NCBI GenBank assembly: GCA_031288985.1
Contig: JAITQH010000077.1
Location: 1-13,416 of the forward strand
Source: Candidatus Methanoplasma sp.
GTDB taxonomy: Archaea > Thermoplasmatota > Thermoplasmata > Methanomassiliicoccales > Methanomethylophilaceae
Reading direction: 5' to 3'
DNA length: 13,416 nt
Below, in pieces: positions 1-7,831 of the stretch (positions are counted from its first letter, which is position 1; each line of letters begins with the position of its first letter). A program made the position numbers and the translations under genes. The notes below the pieces were generated by a model that was not told where the DNA came from, did no database searches, and saw nothing but the letters and a program-made list of their open reading frames with translations.

Positions 1-1
1 G

Positions 2-1492
2 GGCGCGTTTTTGATGGTCGCGGCGGAGAAACTGTCAAAAGAATTGAAAAAGGACATGATCCGCACGATCTCCGACAACATCTACGGGATAGATATCGAC
101 GAGGAGAACGCAAGGAACTGCAAACTGCTTCTCTCGCTGTCGGTATTGGCCGAAGGCGGGGATCCGGACCGCTGCAGATTCAACATCGCGTGCGCAGACT
201 CTTTGAAAGAAGATTGGGCGGATCTGTTCGGCGTCGGATCTTTTGACTGCGTCGTAGGAAATCCGCCGTACGTCAATCCGCACGATCTCGACCCCGCCGC
301 CGCCGCGTTTATGCGGAAGAATTTCAAGACGGCGCAGAAGGGGACCGCCAACATATTCTATGCGTTCATAGAAAAGGGCCTGAAGCATCTGTCCGAGCAA
401 GGCGAGTTGGGCATGATCGTGCCAAACAACTATCTGACGATAACGGCGGCCGAAGAACTGAGGAAACTGTTGGCCGACGGACGGCATATCAGAAAGATCG
501 TGGACTTCGGCGACAACATGATATTCGACCGGGTCAGGGCGTACAGCTCTCTGCTGTTTCTGAACAGGAAGAACGGAGAACGCTTCCAATATGCGGCGAT
601 CGAGAGAACAAACAACGTCCCCCTTGCGCTGGCCGAATCGGAATTCGCAGAGCAGAAGATCGAAATGCTAGATCCGAAAGGTTGGAGATTGGTCGATCGC
701 GGCACGCGGCTCAATCTGATGCGCATCGAAAAAGCAGGCGCGCCGATCAAAGACCGCATCCACGCGGGGCTGGCGACGCTGCGCGATGACATATATATCA
801 TTGATGGGCAGGATTCGGACGGCAATCACTGCAAGATGTTCAACGGCGTCAGATATATCATCGAATCCGAGATCCTGAGAGACGTATACAAGATATCAAA
901 CATCAGATCCGAGGCGCTTCTGCCGGACGCCAAACAGAAGATAATATTTCCCTACGCATCCGAGGCTCAACCCGACCTTGCGGGAAGGCCTGCAAGGAAT
1001 GCGAACATCCTCATACCGGAAACGGAGCTGCGCGAAAGATATCCGCTTTGCTACCGGTATCTGTGCGCCCGCAGAGGGGAATTGGGGCAGAGGGACAAGG
1101 GAAAACCGAACAGAGAGGGCTGGTATGCGTACGGGCGCGGGCAAGGGATAGGGTACGCCGGGCGCAAACTCCTCTTTCCCACTTTCAGCATCGGCCCGAA
1201 ATTCATGCTTGTGAGCGACGAAGACGCACTCTTCTCCAATGGATACGCAGTTGTGGAAAACGATTCGACGGATCTGGAGATCCTGCAGTCGATCCTGAAT
1301 TCAAAGATAATGGACTACTACATGACCAATACGAGCTACTCGATCGAAGGCGGATACAAATGCTATCAGAAGAAGTACGTTCAGAATTTTTCGATCCCCG
1401 AACTCACCGACGCGGAGAAAACGATCATCCGCGGCGGCGATGAGCGTGCAAGGGACAGGTTCTTGGCCGAGAAGTACAACCTGATCCTTTGA
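2..1492 (+). CDS. Eco57I/TaqI-type N6-adenine DNA methyltransferase, possibly type IIG restriction-modification enzyme (5' partial)
   Basis: Predicted SAM-dependent adenine-N6 DNA methyltransferase. The frame is open from the first bases: the visible protein begins GAFLMVA, which is the tail of the SAM-binding motif I (family form DPACGSGAFL), so the real start lies left of the window and the ATG at 14 is not the start. An acidic motif follows (YGIDID, about residues 28-33), and the catalytic motif IV is NPPY (residues 87-90, bases 260-271). From about residue 235 the protein looks like a TaqI-type target-recognition domain, with the usual YGRGQ..G segment near residues 378-384 and a terminal block containing LNSKIMDYY and YKCYQKKYVQNFSIPEL. 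About 496 residues are visible, ending in TGA. Whether an N-terminal nuclease is fused (type IIG), or whether it is a stand-alone or BREX-type methylase, cannot be decided here. The family call is firm; the subtype is not. Confidence 0.88.
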   Translation, partial: GAFLMVAAEKLSKELKKDMIRTISDNIYGIDIDEENARNCKLLLSLSVLAEGGDPDRCRFNIACADSLKEDWADLFGVGSFDCVVGNPPYVNPHDLDPAAAAFMRKNFKTAQKGTANIFYAFIEKGLKHLSEQGELGMIVPNNYLTITAAEELRKLLADGRHIRKIVDFGDNMIFDRVRAYSSLLFLNRKNGERFQYAAIERTNNVPLALAESEFAEQKIEMLDPKGWRLVDRGTRLNLMRIEKAGAPIKDRIHAGLATLRDDIYIIDGQDSDGNHCKMFNGVRYIIESEILRDVYKISNIRSEALLPDAKQKIIFPYASEAQPDLAGRPARNANILIPETELRERYPLCYRYLCARRGELGQRDKGKPNREGWYAYGRGQGIGYAGRKLLFPTFSIGPKFMLVSDEDALFSNGYAVVENDSTDLEILQSILNSKIMDYYMTNTSYSIEGGYKCYQKKYVQNFSIPELTDAEKTIIRGGDERARDRFLAEKYNLIL

Positions 1493-1744
1493 CCTTCGGG
1501 CCGAAACGGCGGTCCGGGATAATTCCGCGCCTGCGTTTCGGTCGGTCCGTTGGGTGCGCGGTCGGGATCGGCCGCATGAAGCACGCCTATCGGGCCCGGA
1601 AGAGCGGATAAGCAGGTCCTTTCCGCGTTTTCCCCCGCAAATACACTCGATCCGCCGTCCCGGAGAAGGTTCCGCCGGAAGGAACAGTGCATCGTCCGAG
1701 AGGAGGGCCGCGCCCGGCATCTCCGGCGTTATCCAGCGCCCTCT

Positions 1745-1759
1745 GAAAATCTTTAAATA
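1745..1759 (+). promoter_or_regulatory. Candidate archaeal promoter P1 for 23S rRNA (BRE + TATA)
   Basis: A purine-rich BRE-like stretch (GAAAA, 1745-1749) directly precedes TTTAAATA at 1752-1759, a near-consensus archaeal box A. The expected start of transcription is about 25-30 bases on, near 1780-1785. The next stable gene downstream is the 23S rRNA. This promoter would place the two AT-rich hairpins (1804-1854) inside the leader. Confidence 0.55.
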
Positions 1760-1871
1760 GGAATCATTGCTACAGTGGTTTGCGCGATGAAACCCATCGT
1801 GTGATTCAGGCATAATGTGCCTGAATATTCATTCACCGGATCTTATCCGGATGATGTTTATTCCTGCTGTG

Positions 1872-1888
1872 GAAGAAGTAATTATATA
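1872..1888 (+). promoter_or_regulatory. Candidate archaeal promoter P2 for 23S rRNA
   Basis: TTATATA at 1882-1888, preceded by the purine-rich GAAGAAG (1872-1878), resembles BRE plus TATA. Transcription would start near 1910-1915, just before the GAAA-loop hairpin at 1915-1928, giving a leader of about 120 bases before the processing stem. It may act together with the element at 1752 or be the main promoter; sequence alone does not decide. Confidence 0.45.
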
Positions 1889-2031
1889 CTACCTCAACAT
1901 CGGGAGTATCCACCCCGCTGAAAAGCGGAGAATGACAAATCATGCACCCGGAGAGAGGTCCTCTTCCGGGGAAGAGGCGTAGGGTTCCGAAAATGGAGGA
2001 TGAGTTCGGACAAAACCCGATGACCGCCGTT

Positions 2032-2050
2032 CATACGCAACCTGGACGTG

Positions 2051-2051
<1 letters not shown>
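2032..2051 (+). promoter_or_regulatory. 5' half of the pre-23S processing stem and bulge-helix-bulge motif
   Basis: Bases 2032-2044 pair with 4995-5007 (13 bp, one G-U). Next comes GACG (2045-2048) facing AGTC (4988-4991), with three pairs and one G-A. The two 3-base bulges are TGT (2049-2051) and AAT (4992-4994), placed on opposite strands. Inside lies the 23S terminal helix (GCTAGA from 2052 with TCTAGC to 4987). This is the 3-4-3 geometry cut by the archaeal tRNA-splicing endonuclease, normally after the second bulge base, i.e. near 2050/2051 and 4993/4994. Confidence 0.75.
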
Positions 2052-4987
<2,936 letters not shown>

Positions 4988-4993
<6 letters not shown>

Positions 4994-5007
4994 TCAGGTT
5001 GCGCATG
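4988..5007 (+). promoter_or_regulatory. 3' half of the pre-23S processing stem and bulge-helix-bulge motif
   Basis: Partner of the element at 2032-2051. AGTC (4988-4991) forms the central helix, AAT (4992-4994) the second bulge, and CAGGTTGCGCATG (4995-5007) the outer 13-bp stem. Its presence shows the pre-23S is processed by the archaeal endonuclease route although the gene is not in an rRNA operon. Confidence 0.75.
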
Positions 5008-5024
5008 AAAAATTCTCATCCTCC

Positions 5025-5067
5025 CGGCAGCACCCGCTGTCGTTAATTGTCATTTTTTATTATATTT
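5025..5067 (+). terminator. Hairpin plus T tract after 23S, copy 1
   Basis: CGGCAGC (5025-5031) pairs with GCTGTCG (5036-5042) around the loop ACCC, with one G-U pair. A T-rich tract with six Ts (5053-5058) and further T runs to 5067 follows. Archaeal termination relies chiefly on T tracts, so the tract is the functional candidate and the hairpin may help or mark the 3' end. Confidence 0.55.
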
Positions 5068-5104
5068 CAGTTGCATGATCGTTCGTCAATTTATCTCATC
5101 CTCC

Positions 5105-5141
5105 CGGCAGCACCCGCTGTCGTCAATCGTCATTTTTATTT
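5105..5141 (+). terminator. Hairpin plus T tract after 23S, copy 2
   Basis: The same 7-bp hairpin recurs at 5105-5122, followed by a shorter tract with five Ts at 5133-5137 and TTT at 5139-5141. It would serve as a backup stop for read-through from the strong rRNA promoter, protecting the downstream MBL-tsaC-map genes. Confidence 0.5.
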
Positions 5142-5162
5142 CAGTTGCATGATCATCAGTCA

Positions 5163-5318
5163 ATTTATCTCATCCTCCACGGAAGTTTCTCGTGCGGGAT
5201 GCGTCCGTAAGTCGATATTGCCGCCTCCGAGTTCACCGCTTAAGGGTTTGAACAGGTTCCTCAGAATGGGGCCGTTGAAAGTTGAAAGCGGCCCGACGGG
5301 ACCTCCGCAAAACGATTT
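5163..5318 (-). pseudogene. Possible decayed 3' end of an unknown gene on the minus strand
   Basis: On the minus strand, 52 codons are open between stops at 5319-5321 and 5160-5162, with no start codon. The translation has protein-like composition (GPLSTFNGPILRNLFKPLSG, then ELGGGNIDLR), unlike the random frames nearby, and its final codons run into the repeat motif at 5168-5178. I do not recognise a family. It may be the remnant of a gene broken when the repeat or rRNA terminator was rearranged, or simply chance. The rest of the stretch 5008-5370 shows nothing beyond this and the tandem repeat. Confidence 0.2.
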
Positions 5319-5373
5319 TCATACGATCGTCCGGAGGGCCGTCTCGGACGGGAAACATTTTTCAAAGACGTGC

Positions 5374-5383
5374 TTTACATATA
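5374..5383 (+). promoter_or_regulatory. Promoter of the MBL hydrolase-tsaC-map operon
   Basis: TTTACATATA (5374-5383), with CAAAGA a few bases upstream, is a TATA-like box. Transcription would begin near 5405, only about ten bases before ATG 5415, so the first message is leaderless or nearly so. This agrees with the absence of a Shine-Dalgarno sequence there. Confidence 0.6.
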
Positions 5384-5414
5384 TCTATATACCACAACTT
5401 GCTGCTTTTTTCTG

Positions 5415-6056
5415 ATGGCAGTATGCATGATCCCTCCCTCATATGTGTTCGGTTCGAATGTATTTGTGATACTGGGAAACAAGACCGCCGCCATCGACGC
5501 GGGCTCCGAGGGAAATTCTTCGTACACCGTAAGCAGGATCCGAGACGCGCTGGGCGGAAGGCCGCTTGACATGCTCATCCTCACTCATGCCCATTACGAT
5601 CACATAGGCGGGGTTCCGGCGGTCGTCAGCGAATTCGGATGCACGGTCTATGCGGGAAAAGACGCCCGCGCCATTGCGGACGCCGATTCGTCGATCACTC
5701 TGTGCGGGGACTTTGACGGGACTCCGGTCCAGATCGAGGTCGAGGAGCTGGCGGACGGGGACGTCATCGACCTGGGCGGATGCAGACTGCGCGTGATAGA
5801 CGCGCCCGGGCATACAGCCGGAGGGATCTGCCTTTATGACGAGACATCTCTGGATATGTTCTCGGGCGACACGGTGTTCGAAAAAGGGGTCGGAAGAACG
5901 GATCTGCCGACCGGATCCCATGCAGACATGGTGAGATCTCTGAGGGGACTCGCCAACTTACAAATAAACAGATTGTATCCGGGTCACGGCGATTGCTGCG
6001 ACGACGGCAATGCATCGGTTAGATATGCCATGCGCATAATGGGGATGGAAAAATGA
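5415..6056 (+). CDS. MBL-fold (glyoxalase II-like) metallo-hydrolase
   Basis: Cytoplasmic metallo-beta-lactamase-fold hydrolase of 213 residues. The metal-binding set is complete: THAHYDH (H58, H60, D62, H63), H133 in PGHTAGG, D152 in SGDT and H191 in YPGHGD. The segment GVGRTDLPTGS (158-168) is typical of the glyoxalase II subgroup, which hydrolyses thioesters such as S-lactoylglutathione. Archaea generally lack glutathione, so the true substrate is unknown. The open frame extends upstream, but ATG 5415 fits the TATA box at 5374 and gives a nearly leaderless message; ATG 5427 is the alternative. No signal peptide. The stop overlaps the start of the next gene (ATGA at 6053-6056), so the two are translationally coupled. 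The fold and metal site are certain; the reaction is not. Confidence 0.88.
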   Translation: MAVCMIPPSYVFGSNVFVILGNKTAAIDAGSEGNSSYTVSRIRDALGGRPLDMLILTHAHYDHIGGVPAVVSEFGCTVYAGKDARAIADADSSITLCGDFDGTPVQIEVEELADGDVIDLGGCRLRVIDAPGHTAGGICLYDETSLDMFSGDTVFEKGVGRTDLPTGSHADMVRSLRGLANLQINRLYPGHGDCCDDGNASVRYAMRIMGMEK

Positions 6057-6682
6057 GAGTATTGAAGTGTGAGTTCGGAAGCCTCGGATTCGACGAGGCG
6101 GTAAAGTGCGCGGCCGAATAGATAGCCGCAGGCAAGGTAATCGTGTACCCCACCGACACGGTGTACGGCGTGGGCGCCGATATTTTTGACGAAGTGGCCG
6201 TTAAGAGCATATTCATCAAAAAGAACCGGCCGTTCGACATGCCGCTGTCCGTGGCCGTTGCCGACGTGAAGATGATGGAGTCCATTGCGGAGATCAACGA
6301 TGTTGCCAAGATACTCATCAAAGAGTTCCTTCCCGGGCCGTTGACGCTTGTGGTCAACAAGAAGGACTGCGTCCCCGACATGGTGTCCGCAGGAGCCGGG
6401 ACCATAGGCATAAGGATACCCGACAATCCGATCTCCGTAGGCATAACGAAGTTGGCCGGGCCGATAATATCGACGTCCGCCAACATCCACTCGCATCCCG
6501 ATTCCACGACGATCGATGCGGCGATCAAAGATTTCGGAGACCTCATAGATTTCTACATAGATGCGGGCCCCTCAAAGATCAAGGAGCATTCAACCATAGT
6601 CCAAGTAGAGGACGACGGGGTCAAGTTCATACGTCATGGGGCCATACCCGTGCATCACATAGAGGCCGCATTAAATGCTTGA
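6053..6682 (+). CDS. tsaC: Threonylcarbamoyl-AMP synthase (TsaC/Sua5, YrdC domain) with in-frame UAG at codon 23
   Basis: Makes threonylcarbamoyl-AMP from threonine, bicarbonate and ATP, the first step of t6A37 modification in tRNAs reading ANN codons. Read from ATG 6053 the frame gives 209 residues, the usual single YrdC-domain size, if TAG at 6119-6121 (codon 23) is decoded. Family blocks: YPTDTVYG (32-39), KKNRPFDMPL (56-65), PGPLTLV (94-100), IGIRIPDNP (118-126) and STSAN (140-144). The 22 codons before TAG read FDEAVKCAAE at residues 13-22, matching the first helix of the family, and IAAGKVIV after it is the first strand. ATG 6053 overlaps the upstream stop and has GGGGATGG four bases before it. 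A start at GTG 6143 would lose the helix and first strand. Pyrrolysine at residue 23 is inferred; a sequencing error (CAG, Gln) or amber suppression remain possible. Overlaps map by 8 bases. Confidence 0.85.
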
Positions 6683-7565
6683 CTCCGAAGAATTGGCAAA
6701 ACTGAGAAAGGCCGGGACGGTATCGGCCGCCGCAAGGGACAAAGGAATGGCGATGGTGAAGGCGGGAGCCAAGCTGTACGACGTGGCCCAAGAGGTAGAA
6801 GGATACATCCGCAGCCGCGGATGCGGCCTCGCATTCCCCTGCAATCTCGGGATAAACGAGGTCGCGGCCCATTACACGCCGTCCGTCAACGACAAGAAGG
6901 TCTTTGAGGTGGGCGACGTCGTCAAGGTCGACTGCGGGGCGGAGCTGGACGGATACGTCGGAGACACCGCGGGCACCGTGGAGGTCGGGACCAGGACGTA
7001 CAAGGATCTTGTCGCCGCGTCGAAGACAGCCAGAGACACGGTGGCCGAGTTCGTGTGCGCCGGCGTCCAGATATGCGAGATCGGAAGGACGGTGGACATG
7101 TGCATAAGGCAGGCGGGATTCGATCCCATACGCAACCTCTGCGGCCATCAGATAAAACCCTATAACCTTCACGCAGGCCTCTCCATACCCAACTACGACG
7201 ACGGCGACGCGTCCAAAGTGGAGTCGGGAATGGTCATTGCGATAGAGCCCTTTGCCACGAACGGCGTCGGAAGAGTGGACAACGGCCCTCTCGGGAACAT
7301 CGTCAGGATCGTAAGGGAGCGGCCGCTGGCAGACGCCAAGGCGCTGGAGTTCCTGAACTATGCCAAAGAAGAATTCCACACGTTCCCGTTCTGCGCCAGG
7401 AGCTGTGATTTCAAGGATGCGGAGAAGCATGTGAAGACGCTGATCCGGCACGGAGTCCTGTCCGCATACGCCCAGATGGTCGAATCGTCGGGAGGGATGG
7501 TGTCCCAACACGAGCACACGTTCTACATCACAGAAGGGAAGGCAGAGGTAACCACGCTGTCATAA
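6675..7565 (+). CDS. map: Methionine aminopeptidase, type II
   Basis: Removes the initiator methionine from nascent proteins in the cytoplasm. The protein has 296 residues, a normal length for archaeal type IIa enzymes. All active-site residues are visible: H66 in AAHYTP, metal ligands D86 (VDCGAELDG) and D97 (GYVGDTAGT), H158 (NLCGHQI), E191 (AIEPFAT) and E280 (SQHEHTFYIT). H169 in HAGLSIPNY and the roughly 60-residue helical insertion between E191 and E280 mark type II. ATG 6675 lies within the last codons of tsaC (overlap 6675-6682) with GAGG at 6662-6665 upstream, so expression is coupled to the MBL and tsaC genes. The stop codon is immediately followed by the promoter of the tRNA gene. 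Confidence 0.96.
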   Translation: MLDSEELAKLRKAGTVSAAARDKGMAMVKAGAKLYDVAQEVEGYIRSRGCGLAFPCNLGINEVAAHYTPSVNDKKVFEVGDVVKVDCGAELDGYVGDTAGTVEVGTRTYKDLVAASKTARDTVAEFVCAGVQICEIGRTVDMCIRQAGFDPIRNLCGHQIKPYNLHAGLSIPNYDDGDASKVESGMVIAIEPFATNGVGRVDNGPLGNIVRIVRERPLADAKALEFLNYAKEEFHTFPFCARSCDFKDAEKHVKTLIRHGVLSAYAQMVESSGGMVSQHEHTFYITEGKAEVTTLS

Positions 7566-7568
7566 AGG

Positions 7569-7576
7569 TTTATCTA
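7569..7576 (+). promoter_or_regulatory. Promoter of tRNA-Leu
   Basis: TTTATCTA, preceded by the purine-rich AAAGG, begins four bases after the map stop codon and is centred about 30 bases before the first tRNA base. This is the normal archaeal spacing for a transcript starting a few bases before the tRNA. Confidence 0.6.
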
Positions 7577-7602
7577 TTATCTCAAAGTATGGGAATCACA
7601 GT

Positions 7603-7690
7603 GCCGGCATTGCCAAGCCTGGTCAAAGGCGATGGACTCAAGATCCATTCCCGTAGGGGTTCACCGGTTCGAATCCGGTTGCCGGCACCA
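7603..7690 (+). tRNA. tRNA-Leu (anticodon CAA)
   Basis: Complete type II tRNA with a long variable arm. The acceptor stem GCCGGCA (7603-7609) pairs perfectly with 7680-7686, discriminator A is 7687 and CCA is encoded (7688-7690). D stem GCC/GGC (7612-7614 with 7628-7630) carries G18G19 at 7621-7622. Anticodon stem ATGGA/TCCAT (7632-7636 with 7644-7648) holds the loop CTCAAGA with anticodon CAA at 7639-7641, reading UUG. The variable arm (7649-7662) has a CCC/GGG stem. T stem ACCGG/CCGGT (7663-7667 with 7675-7679) carries loop TTCGAAT. The A73 discriminator and long arm agree with leucine. No intron. A TTTT run at 7691-7694 follows and may terminate transcription. Confidence 0.96.
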
Positions 7691-7780
7691 TTTTCACCGC
7701 GCTGCATCATGCTCCGATGAACATGCGCGCGGCCGCAGGCCGATCCCATTGTCCGCAAAGCGCATGGCGCAATGTTAAGG

Positions 7781-7788
7781 TTATATTC
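7781..7788 (+). promoter_or_regulatory. Candidate promoter of the large TPR protein gene
   Basis: TTATATTC at 7781-7788, preceded by TTAAGG, is a TATA-like element with an expected transcript start near 7810, about 20 bases before ATG 7832. It lies downstream of the in-frame ATG at 7772, which argues against that upstream start. Confidence 0.45.
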
Positions 7789-7831
7789 GGCGAGGCCATA
7801 TTACGACCTGCAGGGGATTCCGGGGATTGAA

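Larger units (their letters stand above)
1493..2050 (+). other. Gene-free region upstream of 23S rRNA: promoters and structured leader
   Basis: No convincing protein gene on either strand; the short open frames here lack family signatures. Bases 1493-1740 are GC-rich and show nothing I can name. From 1745 the composition turns AT-rich with two TATA-like elements (1752-1759 and 1882-1888). Hairpins follow: 1804-1826 (9 bp, perfect), 1833-1854 (9 bp, one bulge), 1915-1928 (5 bp closed by a GAAA loop), 1947-1970 (10 bp with one bulge) and a two-part stem 1982-1991/2005-2018. The 5' arm of the 23S processing stem starts at 2032. The region therefore looks like the promoter and external leader of the pre-23S transcript. 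Confidence 0.6.
5014..5178 (+). repeat. Tandem direct repeat, two full units (80 and 74 bp) plus an 11-bp partial third
   Basis: Unit 1 is 5014-5093, unit 2 is 5094-5167, and a third copy of only TCTCATCCTCC lies at 5168-5178. Each full unit has the same order: TCTCATCCTCC, a 7-bp hairpin, a T-rich tract, TTGCATGATC and TCAATTTA. The 6-bp length difference lies mainly in the T-rich tract. The array begins seven bases after the 23S processing stem. Two copies without spacers do not make a CRISPR array; duplication of the rRNA terminator fits better. Confidence 0.85.

Noticed and set aside
14..16. ATG at 14 as the start of the methyltransferase
   Set aside because: The residues before it (GAFL) are part of the conserved SAM-binding motif I, so the protein continues to the left of the window.
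1781..1900. C/D box guide RNA in the 23S leader (GATGA and CTGA-like bits)
   Set aside because: The boxes are not in the right order or spacing and no clear C'/D' pair is visible; simple hairpins explain the region better.
5014..5178. CRISPR-like array
   Set aside because: There are only two full units with no unique spacers between short repeats; the units are long, contiguous and each contains a hairpin and T tract.
4994..5414. 5S rRNA or a tRNA following the 23S
   Set aside because: I find no 5S core pattern or tRNA cloverleaf here; the region holds the repeats, a possible gene relic and a promoter.
5047..5415. Plus-strand open frame of about 122 codons after the 23S
   Set aside because: It runs through both repeat units and a promoter, has no ribosome-binding site and no recognisable domain, and ends at the MBL start.
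6143..6682. GTG 6143 as the true start of tsaC, avoiding the TAG
   Set aside because: It would remove the first helix and strand that the YrdC fold uses, leaves 22 family-like codons unexplained and breaks the ATGA coupling. It is kept as the main alternative, not as the call.
7772..7831. Upstream in-frame ATG 7772 as the start of the large TPR protein
   Set aside because: A TATA box lies between it and ATG 7832, the Shine-Dalgarno-like GGGG precedes 7832, and the duplicated copy at 10627 starts at the equivalent of 7832.
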